Shown here: piece by piece, positions 24,612 through 36,341 of the stretch
Numbering within the stretch: position 1 is the first letter of the stretch
Layout of the letters: the number at the start of each line of letters is the position of its first letter
Assembly (NCBI GenBank): GCA_003550325.1
Contig: QKWP01000342.1
Span: 186,470 to 250,469, forward strand
Length of the DNA: 64,000 nt
Source: Gigaspora rosea
Lineage: Eukaryota > Glomeromycota > Glomeromycetes > Diversisporales > Gigasporaceae
Reading direction: 5' to 3'
Made by a program: the position numbers and the translations under genes
The notes under the pieces: generated by a model
Seen by the model: only the letters and a program-made list of their open reading frames with translations
The model's database searches: none
Told to the model about the DNA's origin: nothing

Positions 24612-24949
24612 TTTTTTTTTTTTTTTTTAGTATCAAAGTGCCCACTTTGGGGATTGGCTTTTATTCAGAATATATTAGACCTCGGCACCCTACATGGAGA
24701 GAAAGCTGACATTTGTACATTGATAAAAGTACAACTAGCCTCACCTGCAACTTTTGGTTGCCTATTTAAGTAGCCACCTGAAGTTCTACCCTAGCTGCCA
24801 TACCTGCAACCCACATACTGGCATTGCCTATTTAAACCTTCTGATCTTCTGCCTCCTGCCGGTCCATCTTGTATCACCGGCACAGCCACCAGATACTAGA
24901 CCTGGAGTTCATACCAGATACTAACCGCACCCTTAGGACTAGTTTATCC
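24612..24949 (-). mobile_element. 5'-truncated SINE, family 1, minus strand
   Basis: The 11-bp target duplications TTGGTTAAAGA lie at 24601-24611 and 24950-24960. A T-run at 24612-24628 is the poly-A tail on the minus strand. Read on that strand, the body matches the 3' half of the 33-kb SINE, including GGTTGCAGGTATGGCAGCTA. The tRNA-like head is missing. Confidence 0.85.
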
Positions 24950-24960
24950 TTGGTTAAAGA

Positions 24961-25737
24961 TATACATGTATCTCAATGAATTCTTTCATATGTTCTCTGC
25001 TTGGTCTTTGATGATCAGTGATTATCAATTCACCAATCTTGAATCAGTAGACAGATAGAGGCTGGAATGATTTGGTCTTGTCTCAAGGTTAGTAGAGTCT
25101 TGCTATGGTGTAATTGGTTCTAAGATAAGTATAGTTTACTCAATTCTACTTGTGGTTCTTATCTTTCAATACTTTCTTAATATTAATTCTATAGTTCTAT
25201 CTTTTTAATTCTGAAATTGTACGATTCGAATATTCAATTTCAATCGTGAACTCGGTTCACGATGTTACATGATTGGGGTAATTGGTATCAAATATCAGGG
25301 CCCGAAGAGGTACCATTATATTAACAAAATTTGGGCTCGGAACCAATAAAAATTTCAGTATCTTCAGATCTTCAGATCTTCATATAATATAAACAACTGC
25401 TAATGCCAACAATAAAAACAAAGAAATCATAATAGCACAAAATTTTACTATGACAACTATCTCTTTTCTAAGTAAAAAATGCGTATCACAAAATATACCT
25501 ATAAAGAGAGCTTTTTATATTAAAATAAACAAAAAGATATATTACATATTATTACCAAAATTTTGATTTACATTCAGATGTAGATCATTTGCTTAACATA
25601 AGAGCACCATATTTATTTACCGTGCAGCCTCAGGACACCAGAAGGCATTTATGCACCAACCAGTTTTTTAATGGTTCCTAAACCAAAAATCACACTTTTA
25701 TTTTTTTTCTCATAATGAATATATATATATATATAAA
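24961..25737. other. AT-rich DNA with the second 24-nt repeat copy
   Basis: Holds the exact copy (25003-25026) of the word at 9143-9166. No gene was recognised. Confidence 0.4.
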
Positions 25738-25975
25738 TTACTACTTATTGCCAGTGATTAACAAAAATTAATAAAAAGTTTTTTTCCGAAATAAAAATTA
25801 AAATTTGATTAATATTAGGGTTAGGGTAAGAACTGGGATGGGGCAGGGGGCATAGTTTATACCAAAATTTTACAAGAAATTTTTTTTGTTAGAGCCTCAA
25901 GGTGATTTCATAGACAAAATTTAAAGATACAAAATATACATTGGTGATGATCACCACTGGCGATAAATAGCAAAC
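25738..25975. mobile_element. Small MITE, CGCCAGTG ends
   Basis: TTATTGCCAGTGATTA near the left and TTATCGCCAGTGGTGA read inward from the right are inverted repeats. The interior ATTAGGGTTAGGGTAAGAAC...TTTATACCAAAATTTTAC recurs (reverse orientation) near 54001-54055 and, diverged, near 31330-31385. Confidence 0.55.
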
Positions 25976-25980
25976 TTCTA

Positions 25981-26166
25981 TATATATGTTGTACCCCAAA
26001 TCTAAATTTGTCCAATTGTCAATTGGGACGGCCCAGATGTCAATTTACAGCCAAAAATAAAAATTGGCCTAAACTGATATCTAACTTTAATTTTACCCTA
26101 GCCCTAATTTTAATTTGGCCCGATTGTCATCTGGGAAGATTGACATCTGGGGCACAACATATATAT
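25981..26166. mobile_element. MITE, ATATGTTGTRCCCC ends, copy A
   Basis: Left ATATGTTGTACCCCAAAT and right, read inward, ATATGTTGTGCCCCAGAT are inverted. Other copies are at 40292-40489 and, interrupted, at 55689-57517. Confidence 0.7.
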
Positions 26167-26184
26167 ATATATATTCGCTGAGTT

Positions 26185-26295
26185 GCGTCACGAGTTTCGT
26201 CATTCGTCATGAGTTTCGTCATTCGTCACGAGTTTCGTCATTCGTCATGAATTTCGTCAATTCGTCACGAGTTTCGTCATCCGTCATTCGTCAAA
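26185..26295. repeat. 19-bp minisatellite
   Basis: The unit CGTCAYGAGTTTCGTCATT repeats about five times with one or two substitutions each. A 64-codon plus-strand open frame spanning it (26115-26309) is a by-product. Confidence 0.85.
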
Positions 26296-26601
26296 TTGAA
26301 GTTGCCTGACGAAATGGTTAGGCAGCATTAGTGCCAGTTCACCTGCATCGTGCTTTCTCTAATTCTTCGTGACAATAAAATATTAGAATTCATCATGCTT
26401 CTAAATCAGGCTTAGCCATTTGCATGTGTGATTAAGCTTAACCAGTTTTTTGCCGCCTAACCGGATTGGCTCCAGCATTTCTCTGCATAGCCATCTTAAT
26501 GCAAGTTCGTCGATCTTAAATAGTATTTAAAACGTTTCACACATTTCATGCTTATATCAGATATATACCGATATTCACGCCAATACTCTGAATTCTTTAA
26601 A

Positions 26602-28246
26602 ATGATAAAATTACCGAACGAATGTCTTTATGCAATATTTAATAATCTACAGGATAATTTTAATAGTTTATATTCTTGCTTCTTGTAAACCGTAATTGGT
26701 GTAGAATTATTGTGCCAATATTGTGGAGTAAAATAGCAAGAAATTTAAGTAATAGAAAACTTATAAATATACTGTATGTCTTTTAACATTAAATACGGAC
26801 GAGCAAGCATTATTAATCCCCTTTAAAATCTACCTTCCAAATTACCCAAAACCGTTATTTGATTATACCATTATACTACACAAGTTGATTCAAATTTAAA
26901 TCATGGAGTTATTAATTGGCTTAATTATAATGGTTATAAAAAAGCTCATATATTGACATATGACAGTTATAATCTCGTGTATGCATTAAATATTCTTTAA
27001 TTTCAATGTTTCTGCGAAAAAATAAGAGATTGAAATATTTGGAGGCCGTTAAATTTAATTTGGATAATAAATTAATTAAAGATTTATGTAGAAATAATAA
27101 TATTATTTCTTTATACCTTTATAACAATTTTGTTAATTCGGAGGAATTAGCACTTTAACTTCTTTAAATATTTGTAAAAATTATATTGGCATTAAAGAAG
27201 GAAAAAGCACTTGATATAGATACCACCTTAGCTTCTTTAGACCTAAGTTACGATAATATTGATATTGAAGGTGTAAAAACATTGGCAAAGGCACTTAGTA
27301 TCAATACTTCTTTAATTTCTTTAAGTCTTATTGATAATAAGTTTATTTTTCAATGTGTACGAGCATTTACAGAAGCACTTTATGTAAATACAACTTTGAC
27401 TTCTTTAGATCTTAGTCGCGATGGTATAGGTGTTAGAGTATTGACAGAGGCTCTTTGCAAGAACTCTACTTTAACTTCTTTTAAGACTTTGCGGTAATTA
27501 TATTGGCATTGAAGGAGGAAAATCATTGCCAAAAGCGCTTCATATAAACACTACTTTAGCTTCTTTAAATCTTAACTACAATCATATTGGTATTGAAGGA
27601 GGAAAAGCATTAGCAGAGGCTCTTTGCAAAAATACAGCTGTGACTTCTTTAGAATTTAGTTGTAATTTTATTGGTATTAAAGGAGCAAAAAAATATGCTG
27701 AAGCATTTTATATAAATACTACTTAACTTTTTTGGACCTTAGTTTCAATAAAATTGGGAATAAAGGTGTAAGTGCACTTGCAGAAGCACTTTGCACAAAA
27801 TACTACTTTAACTTCTTTAGATCTTGGTTCCAATAATATTGGAAATGAAGGAGGAAATACATTAGCAAAGGTTCTTTTAAGAACACTACTTTAACTTCTT
27901 TAGAGCTTTGCGGTAATAAAATTAATATTAAGGAAAACATAGAAGTCCTTTGCAAGAATAATTTTTAAATTCTCATAATAATAAAATTAGTATTGGAGGA
28001 AAGCATAGCGGAGGTTCTTTTCAAAAATACTACACTGACTTCTTTAAAACTTGATTATAATAATTCTGGTATTGAAGAAGAAAAAATTACATAGGCATTT
28101 CGTGAAACACTACCTTTTTTCTTTAGTTTTTTTTTTATAATCAAATCGCCTCTGAGGGTAAGTGCTTAGTAGAAGCTGTTTATAAAGATATTACTTTATT
28201 CTCCTTAGAACTTTATGGTAACGAATTGGTTGAATTTTTATATTAA
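26602..28246 (+). pseudogene. F-box / leucine-rich-repeat gene, decayed
   Basis: ATG at 26602 opens MIKLPNECLYAIFNNLQ, an F-box-like start. A one-base insertion near 26683 then shifts into LVNRNWCRIIVPILWSK. A second shift near 26790 leads to FKIYLPNYPKPLFDY, familiar from Glomeromycotina F-box proteins. From about 27020 to 28246 a series of ~28-residue repeats (TTLASLDLSYDNIDIEGVKT and similar) matches the RNase-inhibitor/NLR type of leucine-rich repeat. At least six frameshifts or stops break the repeats (after 27497 and 27726, and near 27795, 27880, 27965 and 28095). In intact relatives such proteins act as substrate receptors or recognition modules. This copy is not translatable as one protein. 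Confidence 0.72.
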
Positions 28247-28249
28247 AAA

Positions 28250-29733
28250 TATATCGCGCATATGTTAGTAATATGGAATAATAAGATAAATTTAATACCA
28301 ATAATTCTTACATAAATATAAATTAATTGGTTTTCTAATGATTCGTGAGTCAGTTGTAAATGTTCGACACAAATTTTATAAGTTATTTAGTATAAATACT
28401 TGCGGGTAGACCTTTAAATAATTTTAGACTTTAATAATTTTCTACGCAAAGTAATATTAATTAAAAATTAGGATGTCTCATCGTATTAAAATTTATATGG
28501 GAAACAATTAATTTATATGGACTTACATGAGTACTCAAATTGAATATAGAGTTTTATAACTGAAGTTGTTTTTTAGTTTGAATTATCGGAAATTTAAGCA
28601 CTAGATATTCGTTAGGTTGCTTTATTTGCCATTTATATCTACCCCTTTTTTCAAAATTTACTTAAATTTTCAAAACAAAAATAGGTTAATTTTGAAATCC
28701 CAGTACAGTCTGTAAAAGTTGAAGCATATGAAAATTTACGCATATATTGTATAATCATATAATTATTAAGTTTACACACTAGATATCTTCGAATACTGTA
28801 AAAAAATGATATGTAACTAAATTAATAAATTCCGATACTTAGATTAGAAATCTGTGTTTCTTTACTTCATTGAATAGTTGCAAAATTATATTGAAAAACA
28901 ATTGAATTCCGTAAATGAAGTAACGAAGCATTCATTTGTCACGAAATCACGATGACAATAGATGAACGATCAGTAGTTGTTGATGTATGGTTTGATAATG
29001 GAATGATGTATTGTGTGATGAGTATCGATTGATTAATGAGTGATGGTAGGTATATGTCACTGAAAATTGCTATATAATGGGAAATTGAATTTTTTCTCCT
29101 TCTTTCGTCTTTGCTCTAGCTTGATGCAAGTCTAATTTTGTTATAATAGCACGTGGTTATAGAAAATGAACAGCTCAATGGAAAAAGAAAGTGATGTACA
29201 AGAATACCATCAGTGACGTTGCCTATGAATATGGCTTGGAGGATGAATCTAAAAAAACTCCTCAACATGGGTTAAAGAATAGTTTTGATCATTTGTCAGT
29301 TGAGATATTGAAAATGCTGTGTGCATCTTTAATTTTTAATATGTAAATGCTTATACATCTAAATTTTCAATAAATAGGCCATATTTACTAGGTTTTTATC
29401 ATTATAAATGAGACATGCTTTTTAAAACTTTGCAATATCAAACCATGATAATTATGCCTTGTAAGTTATGATATGCTGATCAATAATTATTTTTATATCA
29501 AGACAAGAAGGCTGGGGTTTTTTCCACTAAAAAATTCTCTACTCTTATGGAATGAATTATTTGAAGAAAAAAAAGTCACATGTAATTTGTGTTTTGCAGA
29601 ATTCTGTAAAGAAATAACCATATAAAAAGATTTCTATATCTATTGGTTATGGGATAATGTTTATTCAAATATAAATTGTTAACCTTGCAGTTAACTTGAT
29701 CTGAATGCTACAGAAAAAGGTATTTTTACTATA
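28250..29733. other. AT-rich DNA; possible short coding relic near 29190-29330
   Basis: A stretch reading VMYKNTISDVAYEYGLEDES in one frame looks biased toward coding but I cannot assign it. The rest shows no recognised feature. Confidence 0.25.
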
Positions 29734-29908
29734 CAGTCAAACCTCGCAATAGTCATGTGCCAAAATCGGACTTTCTATGTGCCTATTGCGAGATTGTGAC
29801 TAATGCGAGCTAAAATTTATATATAGTATATATAATTAAATAGAAAAATTAAGGTGACTATAGTGAGATTGTGACTAATGCGAATGTGACTATTGCGGGG
29901 TTATACTG
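29734..29908 (+). mobile_element. 175-bp Tigger-type MITE, copy 1
   Basis: Ends CAGTCAAACCTCGCAATAGT and, read inward, CAGTATAACCCCGCAATAGT, with TA flanks (29732-29733 and 29909-29910). The same length and near-identical sequence occur in inverse orientation at 38955-39129. Confidence 0.85.
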
Positions 29909-31137
29909 TAATATGTATTTAATAGAAAAGCTGCAACAGTTTTAAGTCAACTTCATTCTTATTCAATTATAGTGAATTTGAATAAAACAAATTCAGTCAT
30001 TATAAAGTTGAGACATATAGAAAATTAATAGAAAAGATAGTTTAAATTTTTTTTGTTATGAAAATTTTATAAATGTTTTTTATGCTTACAAATAAACTTA
30101 GGAATCACAAGTAGAAGAATCAATAAATTAATATATGATATTCTAACTAATAAGAACAATTCATTAAATTGGATCATGATGTTATGAATAATATTAAAAC
30201 ACTCAGTAATGATACTGCTGTAAAGATTGCTCAACTAATAAATAAAATTGAGAAGTTCAAAAAGAAGTAAAAAAAGATCAAGTAAGAATTTTATTATTTT
30301 TAGTCATCAGTTATTGAGTTTTATTTTAAATATCAATATATATTTTTTTTATAAACTAATACTAAATATTCAAAATACAGGACCAAATAAATAAGTCTAA
30401 AAAAATAATTAATTTAAAAGTAATAAGGAAACAGAAGGATCTATAATTAGTAATCTAAAAATTGTCTTCAGATGCTTGAGTAAACAAATATAGAAAAAAT
30501 ATTACACAAGTCAAAAAATTGATTCTATTCAAGATTGCAATAACTATTTAAAAATTTTTAATAAAGTAACAATTTGAATATCTAGATTTTCTGGCAATAT
30601 ATCAGCTAGAAAGCTTCAAAATTTACAACATCTAGACCAGGTTTAGTTTGAGTTATTAGACTCACTTAATAGTAATTGGGTATTATGTGATTTAATAGAT
30701 GTCATTAAAATTACATGAATAGAAAATGTTTGCAAGTTCAATAAATAGATTTATTAACCATAATATTTAAATTTTTAATATATTACTAATTTACCTTTTA
30801 ATTAATAAATATACTTTTTTGAATATAAATATTTTAGTAAATAAATGTTTTTGTAAATTTTGGCAAATAAATATTTTTGCATTGCTTTGTTTAATAATTT
30901 ACTTGAAATTTTATAAAATAAAATTAATATAAATTATTGGCACTAGAATGGTCAGAATATAAAATTGATAGAAATAAAAAGAATTAAATAAATATTGTAG
31001 TTTAAATTATTTTGGTTTTGGGACCTAAAGAAATTATAATTTTACTTGAAATTGTTTTTTTATTTTACTTAAAAACTAAAATTTTTTGATGCATTTTTTT
31101 TGAATAAATGAATTTATAAGGAACATAAATATATATA
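29909..31137. other. AT-rich DNA with scattered coding-like fragments
   Basis: Around 30170-30270 a frame reads LDHDVMNNIKTLSNDTAVKI, coiled-coil-like, and near 30590-30700 SRFSGNISARKLQNL. These may be debris of one gene, but stops are frequent and I do not recognise the family. Confidence 0.25.
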
Positions 31138-31487
31138 CAGTTTTACTAAATCACACCATTGGTGCTCAATACCACAATGATTTTTACCAATCAAAATTTT
31201 TAAATACAGTGTAACATAAAGATCAGGTGTAATATAAAATTTTTGTTGTTTTATTATCTTTTTAAAAAAACCTTCTAACTCAAATTTTATCCATGAAACC
31301 ACCTTTTTTTTAAAAAAAAAGCCCCTTGCAAAATTTTACTATATACTATGCCTCACCTAACCCTAACTATTAATTCTAACTTAACATTTATCAACTTTAA
31401 CATTGTTTATTTTTTTTTGTTTATTTTTTTGATATTGATTTTCACACATACTGGTGTTGAACACCAGTGTGTGATTTAGTCCTACTG
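31138..31487. mobile_element. 350-bp Tigger-type MITE
   Basis: Left CAGTTTTACTAAATCACACC and right, read inward, CAGTAGGACTAAATCACACA are inverted repeats flanked by TA (31136-31137 and 31488-31489). CTGGTGTTGAACACCAG forms an extra palindrome near the right end. Confidence 0.82.
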
Positions 31488-31489
31488 TA

Positions 31490-32240
31490 TATAAATTTTA
31501 TTTGCAGTTCTTTATAAACAATTTTAATTTATTTTGGCAACACAAAATAACCATTTTTTACAAATCAATTTTATTATTACATTCAGGGATATTACCAAAA
31601 ATAGAAATCAATTCTAGAACATTTCTAGAATAATCTACTATACTTTGATTGGTCCATGATAATCTTTTTTTGACTAAAGTTCAGAAGAGTTCACTATATC
31701 TAACTATAACCTAAATGATATATGAAAAGAAAGTTAAGATCATATAGATTAATAATCTGTTACTGTATTTACGTGAAATAACGTGCATTTGCATGTTATT
31801 TCAAGGAGATACATGTTATTTTGAGTGTGTGCATGGGTGTTATTATGGGTAAAGGTCTAATTTCTAAAAAATTGTGCGTTATATATGTGTGATGCATAAA
31901 AACCTGTATTTCTTGATTTTATATATAGCCTTTCTGATCTAAGTCAGATTTTTTGACTAAAAAAATTCTTATTTCTGCTTGTTATTTGAATTCGTTATTT
32001 TAGCAGCTTATTAATTTGGCATTTGGAGTGTGCATTATATTGGGGCATTATTTCAAAACCAATATACTATTTTAAGAAAATGCAATTTTTGTAATAATGC
32101 ACATGTATATTATTTCGCGTAAATATGGCATGATCTTTTTATGATCTACTTTTTTAAAAAAGGTAAATAAGACTTGAAACTATAAAAAAATTTCTTATTA
32201 AAATAAGCATACACTTTTTTCTTGAATAAATTCAAGCAAA
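31490..32240. other. AT-rich DNA, nothing recognised
   Basis: Only short words recur (CATGTTATTTC near 31795 and 31813). No gene or element ends were seen. Confidence 0.35.
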
Positions 32241-32550
32241 AATCTACGATCAAACCAAGTATTGCAAACAAAGTTATTTATACTACCATAAGACTTCTAA
32301 GTAAACTTGTTAAAATAATAAAAAAAAGTTAAAATTTCAATTTTCAAGTCATTTGGTAGAGAACTTGTGGAATTAAAGTTGATTTCTTGCAAAAATGTTT
32401 GTTGAGTTTTTTTTATTTTTATCATATCGTTTTTGGTATGTTGACCAAGGAAACAGCCTTTGTGCCTCTAAATAAACTTGTAGAAGGAACCGAGAAGAGT
32501 TAGAATCTCAATTTTTAGATTATTTGGTTAAGAACTTGCAGAATTATGAC

Positions 32551-33855
32551 TAGGAATTCATCGGTTCTAAAAAAGACCAGTCCAGGACCAGTCCCAAACT
32601 GGGACCGATAAGGACTGTGAGACCAGTGTTAATTTTTCAATTAAAATTTACTGTGCGGATACTGCACAATTCATAAACTTTTCAGTATGGCAAATACTAA
32701 GAAAATGCTTGCAACTGTGTGCACTACTTATAAAATGACAATTATTTTTGTACGGCATTCGCACATCTACTAAAAAAAGATGTGTGCAAATTTTGTTTCT
32801 ATGCGCTGCGCACAGTGTGCACTGTGAAAAATAATCACTGCGTAGGACCATTAAAGGACCTGTCCTGGGACCGGTCCTTGTAAACATAACTAAATACCCA
32901 ATCAAATTTCTTGATTCGATGTAACATAGATCATATGATATTTTTGATTACATCTAATAGTAAATAATTACATCATTTTTGGCCAATAAAATCTTATCTG
33001 TTATGTATTAAGATTGATGTAATCATTAAAGGACCGTTATACGGGTGTGGCGCCTTAGAGAAGTGGTCAAGGTATCACCCCCAAGCGGCAGGTTGACAGT
33101 TCAAATCCCATTGGCGACGTTTTGGAGTTAAATTTGCATTCGATGATTGTGGCTTATGAGTGTTTGGGCGCTAAACCTGTAACCTTGGTTCCACCATCTT
33201 GAATGGGAGCCTACGGGCACAATGATATATGTGTTACATCGCAAATCTAGGGAACCGGAAAAAACCCACAAGAACCCATTTGACAAGACCCGAGTTAGGA
33301 GGTAGTGAAAATCGGTCCGTATGGTATGCCCAGAGAAGGCGGATACTTCGATCGGAACGAACCTAATAAAGGGCAGGTAGCCTCGGTTACCAATCTGGGC
33401 AATGGTACATGTATGGAACATGGAATTTGTTCCGGTAGGCTCTTGTGCGAGGATAAAGTAGCCCTTAGGTCATCGATATCTAAAAAGGGTTGTGGCCTAC
33501 AATATCTGCATTAAATATAGTGCGTCAGTAGTAATAGGAGGACCATGAACCAGAGGGTTTAAATAGCAATTCCCGTAGTTGGGTTGTAGGTATGGCAGCT
33601 AGTGTAGAACCTGCGGGCGGACTACTTAAATTAGGCACCAAAAGTGCATGTGTGGCTAGTTGTATCCTCATTCATGTAACAAATATTACGTCACTATAAC
33701 TCATAATAAAATCCCAGCCATAGCACACAGCCTCTAAACTTAAAAAAAAAAAAAATAAAGGACCGTTATGGGCTGAAGGACCAGACCAGACCAGGACCGT
33801 AAACACTATAATGGTTCTCTTAGGGACCAGACTGTACTGGACTGATGTATTTTTA
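32551..33855. mobile_element. hAT-type MITE split by a SINE
   Basis: The flanks ATTATGAC (32543-32550) and GTTATGAC (33856-33863) match in 7 of 8 bases, the hAT target length. The ends TAGGAATTCATCGGT and, inward, TAAAAATACATCAGT are inverted repeats. The body is rich in GGACCAGTCC-like words, similar to the block near 8200. Without the SINE and its duplication it would be 576 bp. Confidence 0.65.
33041..33755 (+). mobile_element. tRNA-headed SINE, family 1, 715 bp
   Basis: Perfect 14-bp target duplications TAAAGGACCGTTAT lie at 33027-33040 and 33756-33769. The head GGCGCCTTAGAGAAGTGGTC carries a box A-like element, and AGTTCAAATCC at 33098-33108 is box B. The body shares the CCTTGGTTCCACCATCTTGA segment with the 10.7-kb copy and its 3' third with the 24.6-kb copy. 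It ends in an A-run (33742-33755). Confidence 0.88.
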
Positions 33856-34024
33856 GTTATGACTAATTTCGTTGCAAAAATATTCATTAAAATTTTTGGA
33901 CCAAATGTAAGTATATTTATTGGATATGTTGGCTAAAAGAAACCTCTATTATATGTCTAAGTAAACTTGTAAAAAAATATTACAAAGGGCTAAAAACTCA
34001 ATTTTCAGGTAATTTGGTCAAGAT

Positions 34025-34213
34025 TAGAGTTAATAACTCTTTCCAGATATATTTTTTATATCTGGATTAATCCAGTTTTATCATAGTATATATCCAGATA
34101 TAAATTTAAATCCGGATTTATTTATATCCAGATATAAAAACACTATGTCACATTATATCATATGACATAGTATATATCCGGATATATAAATCCGGATAGA
34201 GGTGTTAACTCTA
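34025..34213. mobile_element. hAT-type MITE, 189 bp, TATCCAGATATA-rich
   Basis: The 8-bp duplications GTCAAGAT (34017-34024 and 34214-34221) are perfect. Ends TAGAGTTAATAACTCT and, inward, TAGAGTTAACACCTCT are inverted repeats. The interior is built of TATCCRGATATA words in both orientations. Confidence 0.85.
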
Positions 34214-34805
34214 GTCAAGATTTTATAGTGTTATGACCATTTTTCTTTGCAAAAATGTTAGTTAAAATTTTTTGTCTAAACATAAGTATATTTGTCATGT
34301 CATTTTGGATATGTTGGCCAAAGGAAACTGTGTTTGTATGTTTAAGTAAACTTGTAACAGGAATCAAGAAAAGTGGATTCTTAATTTTCAGTTTATTTGG
34401 TCAAGAACTCATGTGGTTATGGTCAATTTCGTTGCAAAAACAGTTGTCAAAATTTGTCTAAATAAAGTATATTTGTTATTATTTTGGATATATTAGCAAA
34501 GAAAACAGCCTTTGTACTTCTAAGTGAACTTATAAAGGGGATTGAGAAGGGTTAGAATCTTAATTTTTAGAATATTTGGTCAAGAACTTGTGGAGTTATG
34601 TTGCTTTCATTGTGAAAACGTTCATCAATTATATTCGCTAATATATTGTTTTAGCTTTTTTACTTCTAAGTAAACTTGTATATAGAATTATAAAGAATTA
34701 AAATCTTGTTTAAGACTTGTATATTTTGGCACACCTGCATTGTAGCACCCCTTGTAATACATGTATTATTTGTATAACTGTATTATACAGCATATATAAT
34801 TTTAA

Positions 34806-35169
34806 AGGTAGAGTGTAATGTAGATCATTTTTAATAGTAATCACGTTGCAAATTATGCAAATCATAACAAATCATATGATGATCATATGATTTACATAGA
34901 TTCTAACCAATCAGAGTTGATAATTTATGTAGATCTCCTCGTAAAAATTAACAACTCCTCGCAAAATTTTATAGTATTGAAAAATTGAAAAATATATTGA
35001 AATATTCTTGTTTATATTTACATAAGATTAAAAATCAATTTTTAAATTGTTTTCGACTAATTTATTTTAATTTTTAAAATTATTCTAACTTTGTTTATAT
35101 AAACCGCTAATTTTTGTATGTACAACAAATAATTCGGCATTTATATTTATATTGTATTACACTATACCT
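34806..35169. mobile_element. TTAA-flanked MITE, copy C
   Basis: TTAA at 34802-34805 and 35170-35173 flank a 364-bp element with ends AGGTAGAGTGTAATGTAGAT and, inward, AGGTATAGTGTAATACAAT. It carries the AAATCATATGATGATCATAT palindrome block seen in copies A and D. Confidence 0.75.
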
Positions 35170-35229
35170 TTAAAGTCTGATCTAGGATATAAACAAAAAC
35201 ATTTAGGAAATTTCTGAACCTTACTTTTA

Positions 35230-36295
35230 TATCATTAATCACAGGTTTTTAGATAGCAAGATTTTTTTACTATACAAGGTTTTTCGTGAAATCTTTATTC
35301 AGTCTTTTTTTATACTACAAGGTCTTTTTTTTATATTCTCAGGATATTTTTTATATTGTCATATTAACTTTGTATCACTAGATCTATTTTGTATTCCAAG
35401 ATTTCCAAGTCTTTTTTTTTACTTAAGTTTCTTTTTTTATCCAGGTTACTCTTTGCATTTTTAAGTTTCTTTTTACATTACTAGGTTTTTACTTTGCTCT
35501 TTCTGGTCTCTTTTTTTTATATTGCTAGATCATTTTTTTATATCATCAGGTTATTTGTTTTGCTAGGTTTGTTTTGAATTACTTTTGTATAACATACTTT
35601 TTTCATCTTGCTAGGTTTGTTTTACTACTATAGTATTATTATATTACTAAACTATTTTATATTACCAGGCTTTTCTATTTTATATCTTCTGGTCTTTTTA
35701 TAGTGCCAGGTTTTTGTTTGCACCACCAGGTCCTTTTTTTGCTTTATTGGGTTCTTTTTGTATCACATGATATTTTTGGGCTTTTTTTATATTTTTAAGT
35801 TTTTTTTGTTTCCAGTTATTTTCAATTTTCTTTTACTACTAGGTTTTTATGCCTCTGCTCTGGTCTTTTCTTATATTATTGAGTCTTTTGTTATATATTG
35901 AGTATTGCTAGATTTTTTGTATCATTAGGTCTTTTTTTGGGCTATTAAATTTTTTGTACTATTAGTCTTTTTTGGATTATCAGGTTTTTTTTGGGTCATC
36001 AGATCTTTTTTGTATTGGCAGGTTTTTTTTATTCTTTTACTATATACTGCCAGTTTATATTATGCTTTTAGGCATTTTTTATATCTCCATGCCTTTGTGT
36101 TAAATTATTTTTTATACTACCAGATTTTTTATATTGCCAGATCATTTTTTGTATTGCTAGATTTTTTATACTACCAAGGTCTTTTTTGTATAGCTGGCTT
36201 TTTTGTATTACTAAATTATTTTGTATTTTAGATTTTTTTACATTTTTATAATTTTTTTTCTTTGGGTAGTATTTGCTTTTGCTAGTCATTGAACA
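35230..36295. repeat. Degenerate T-rich tandem array, ~20-bp unit
   Basis: About 1 kb of variable units close to AGGTCTTTTTTGTATTACT. Units differ in length (roughly 17-28 bp), as expected from slippage and age. Open frames on both strands (for example 36010-36231) are repeat artefacts with periodic composition. No flanking target duplication was identified. Confidence 0.8.
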
Positions 36296-36341
36296 TTAAT
36301 AGACTTTTTTTCTTACTAAAATATAATTTTAGGCTCTTAAC

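Larger units (their letters stand above)
32240..34735. repeat. ~175-bp satellite array, interrupted
   Basis: The landmark CTTCTAAGTAAACTTGT starts equivalent points near 32293, 32464, 33953, 34338, 34515 and 34662. Spacing between uninterrupted neighbours is 148-177 bp. Units also share TTTTGGATATGTTGGCCAA and ATTTGGTCAAGAACTTG. Removing the two MITEs (32551-33855 and 34025-34213) restores regular spacing. About six diverged units are visible. Confidence 0.8.

Noticed and set aside
26115..26309. 64-codon plus-strand ORF
   Set aside because: It is mostly the 19-bp minisatellite joined to a TA repeat.
36010..36289. ORFs of 73 codons on both strands
   Set aside because: They are artefacts of the T-rich tandem array and have periodic low-complexity composition.
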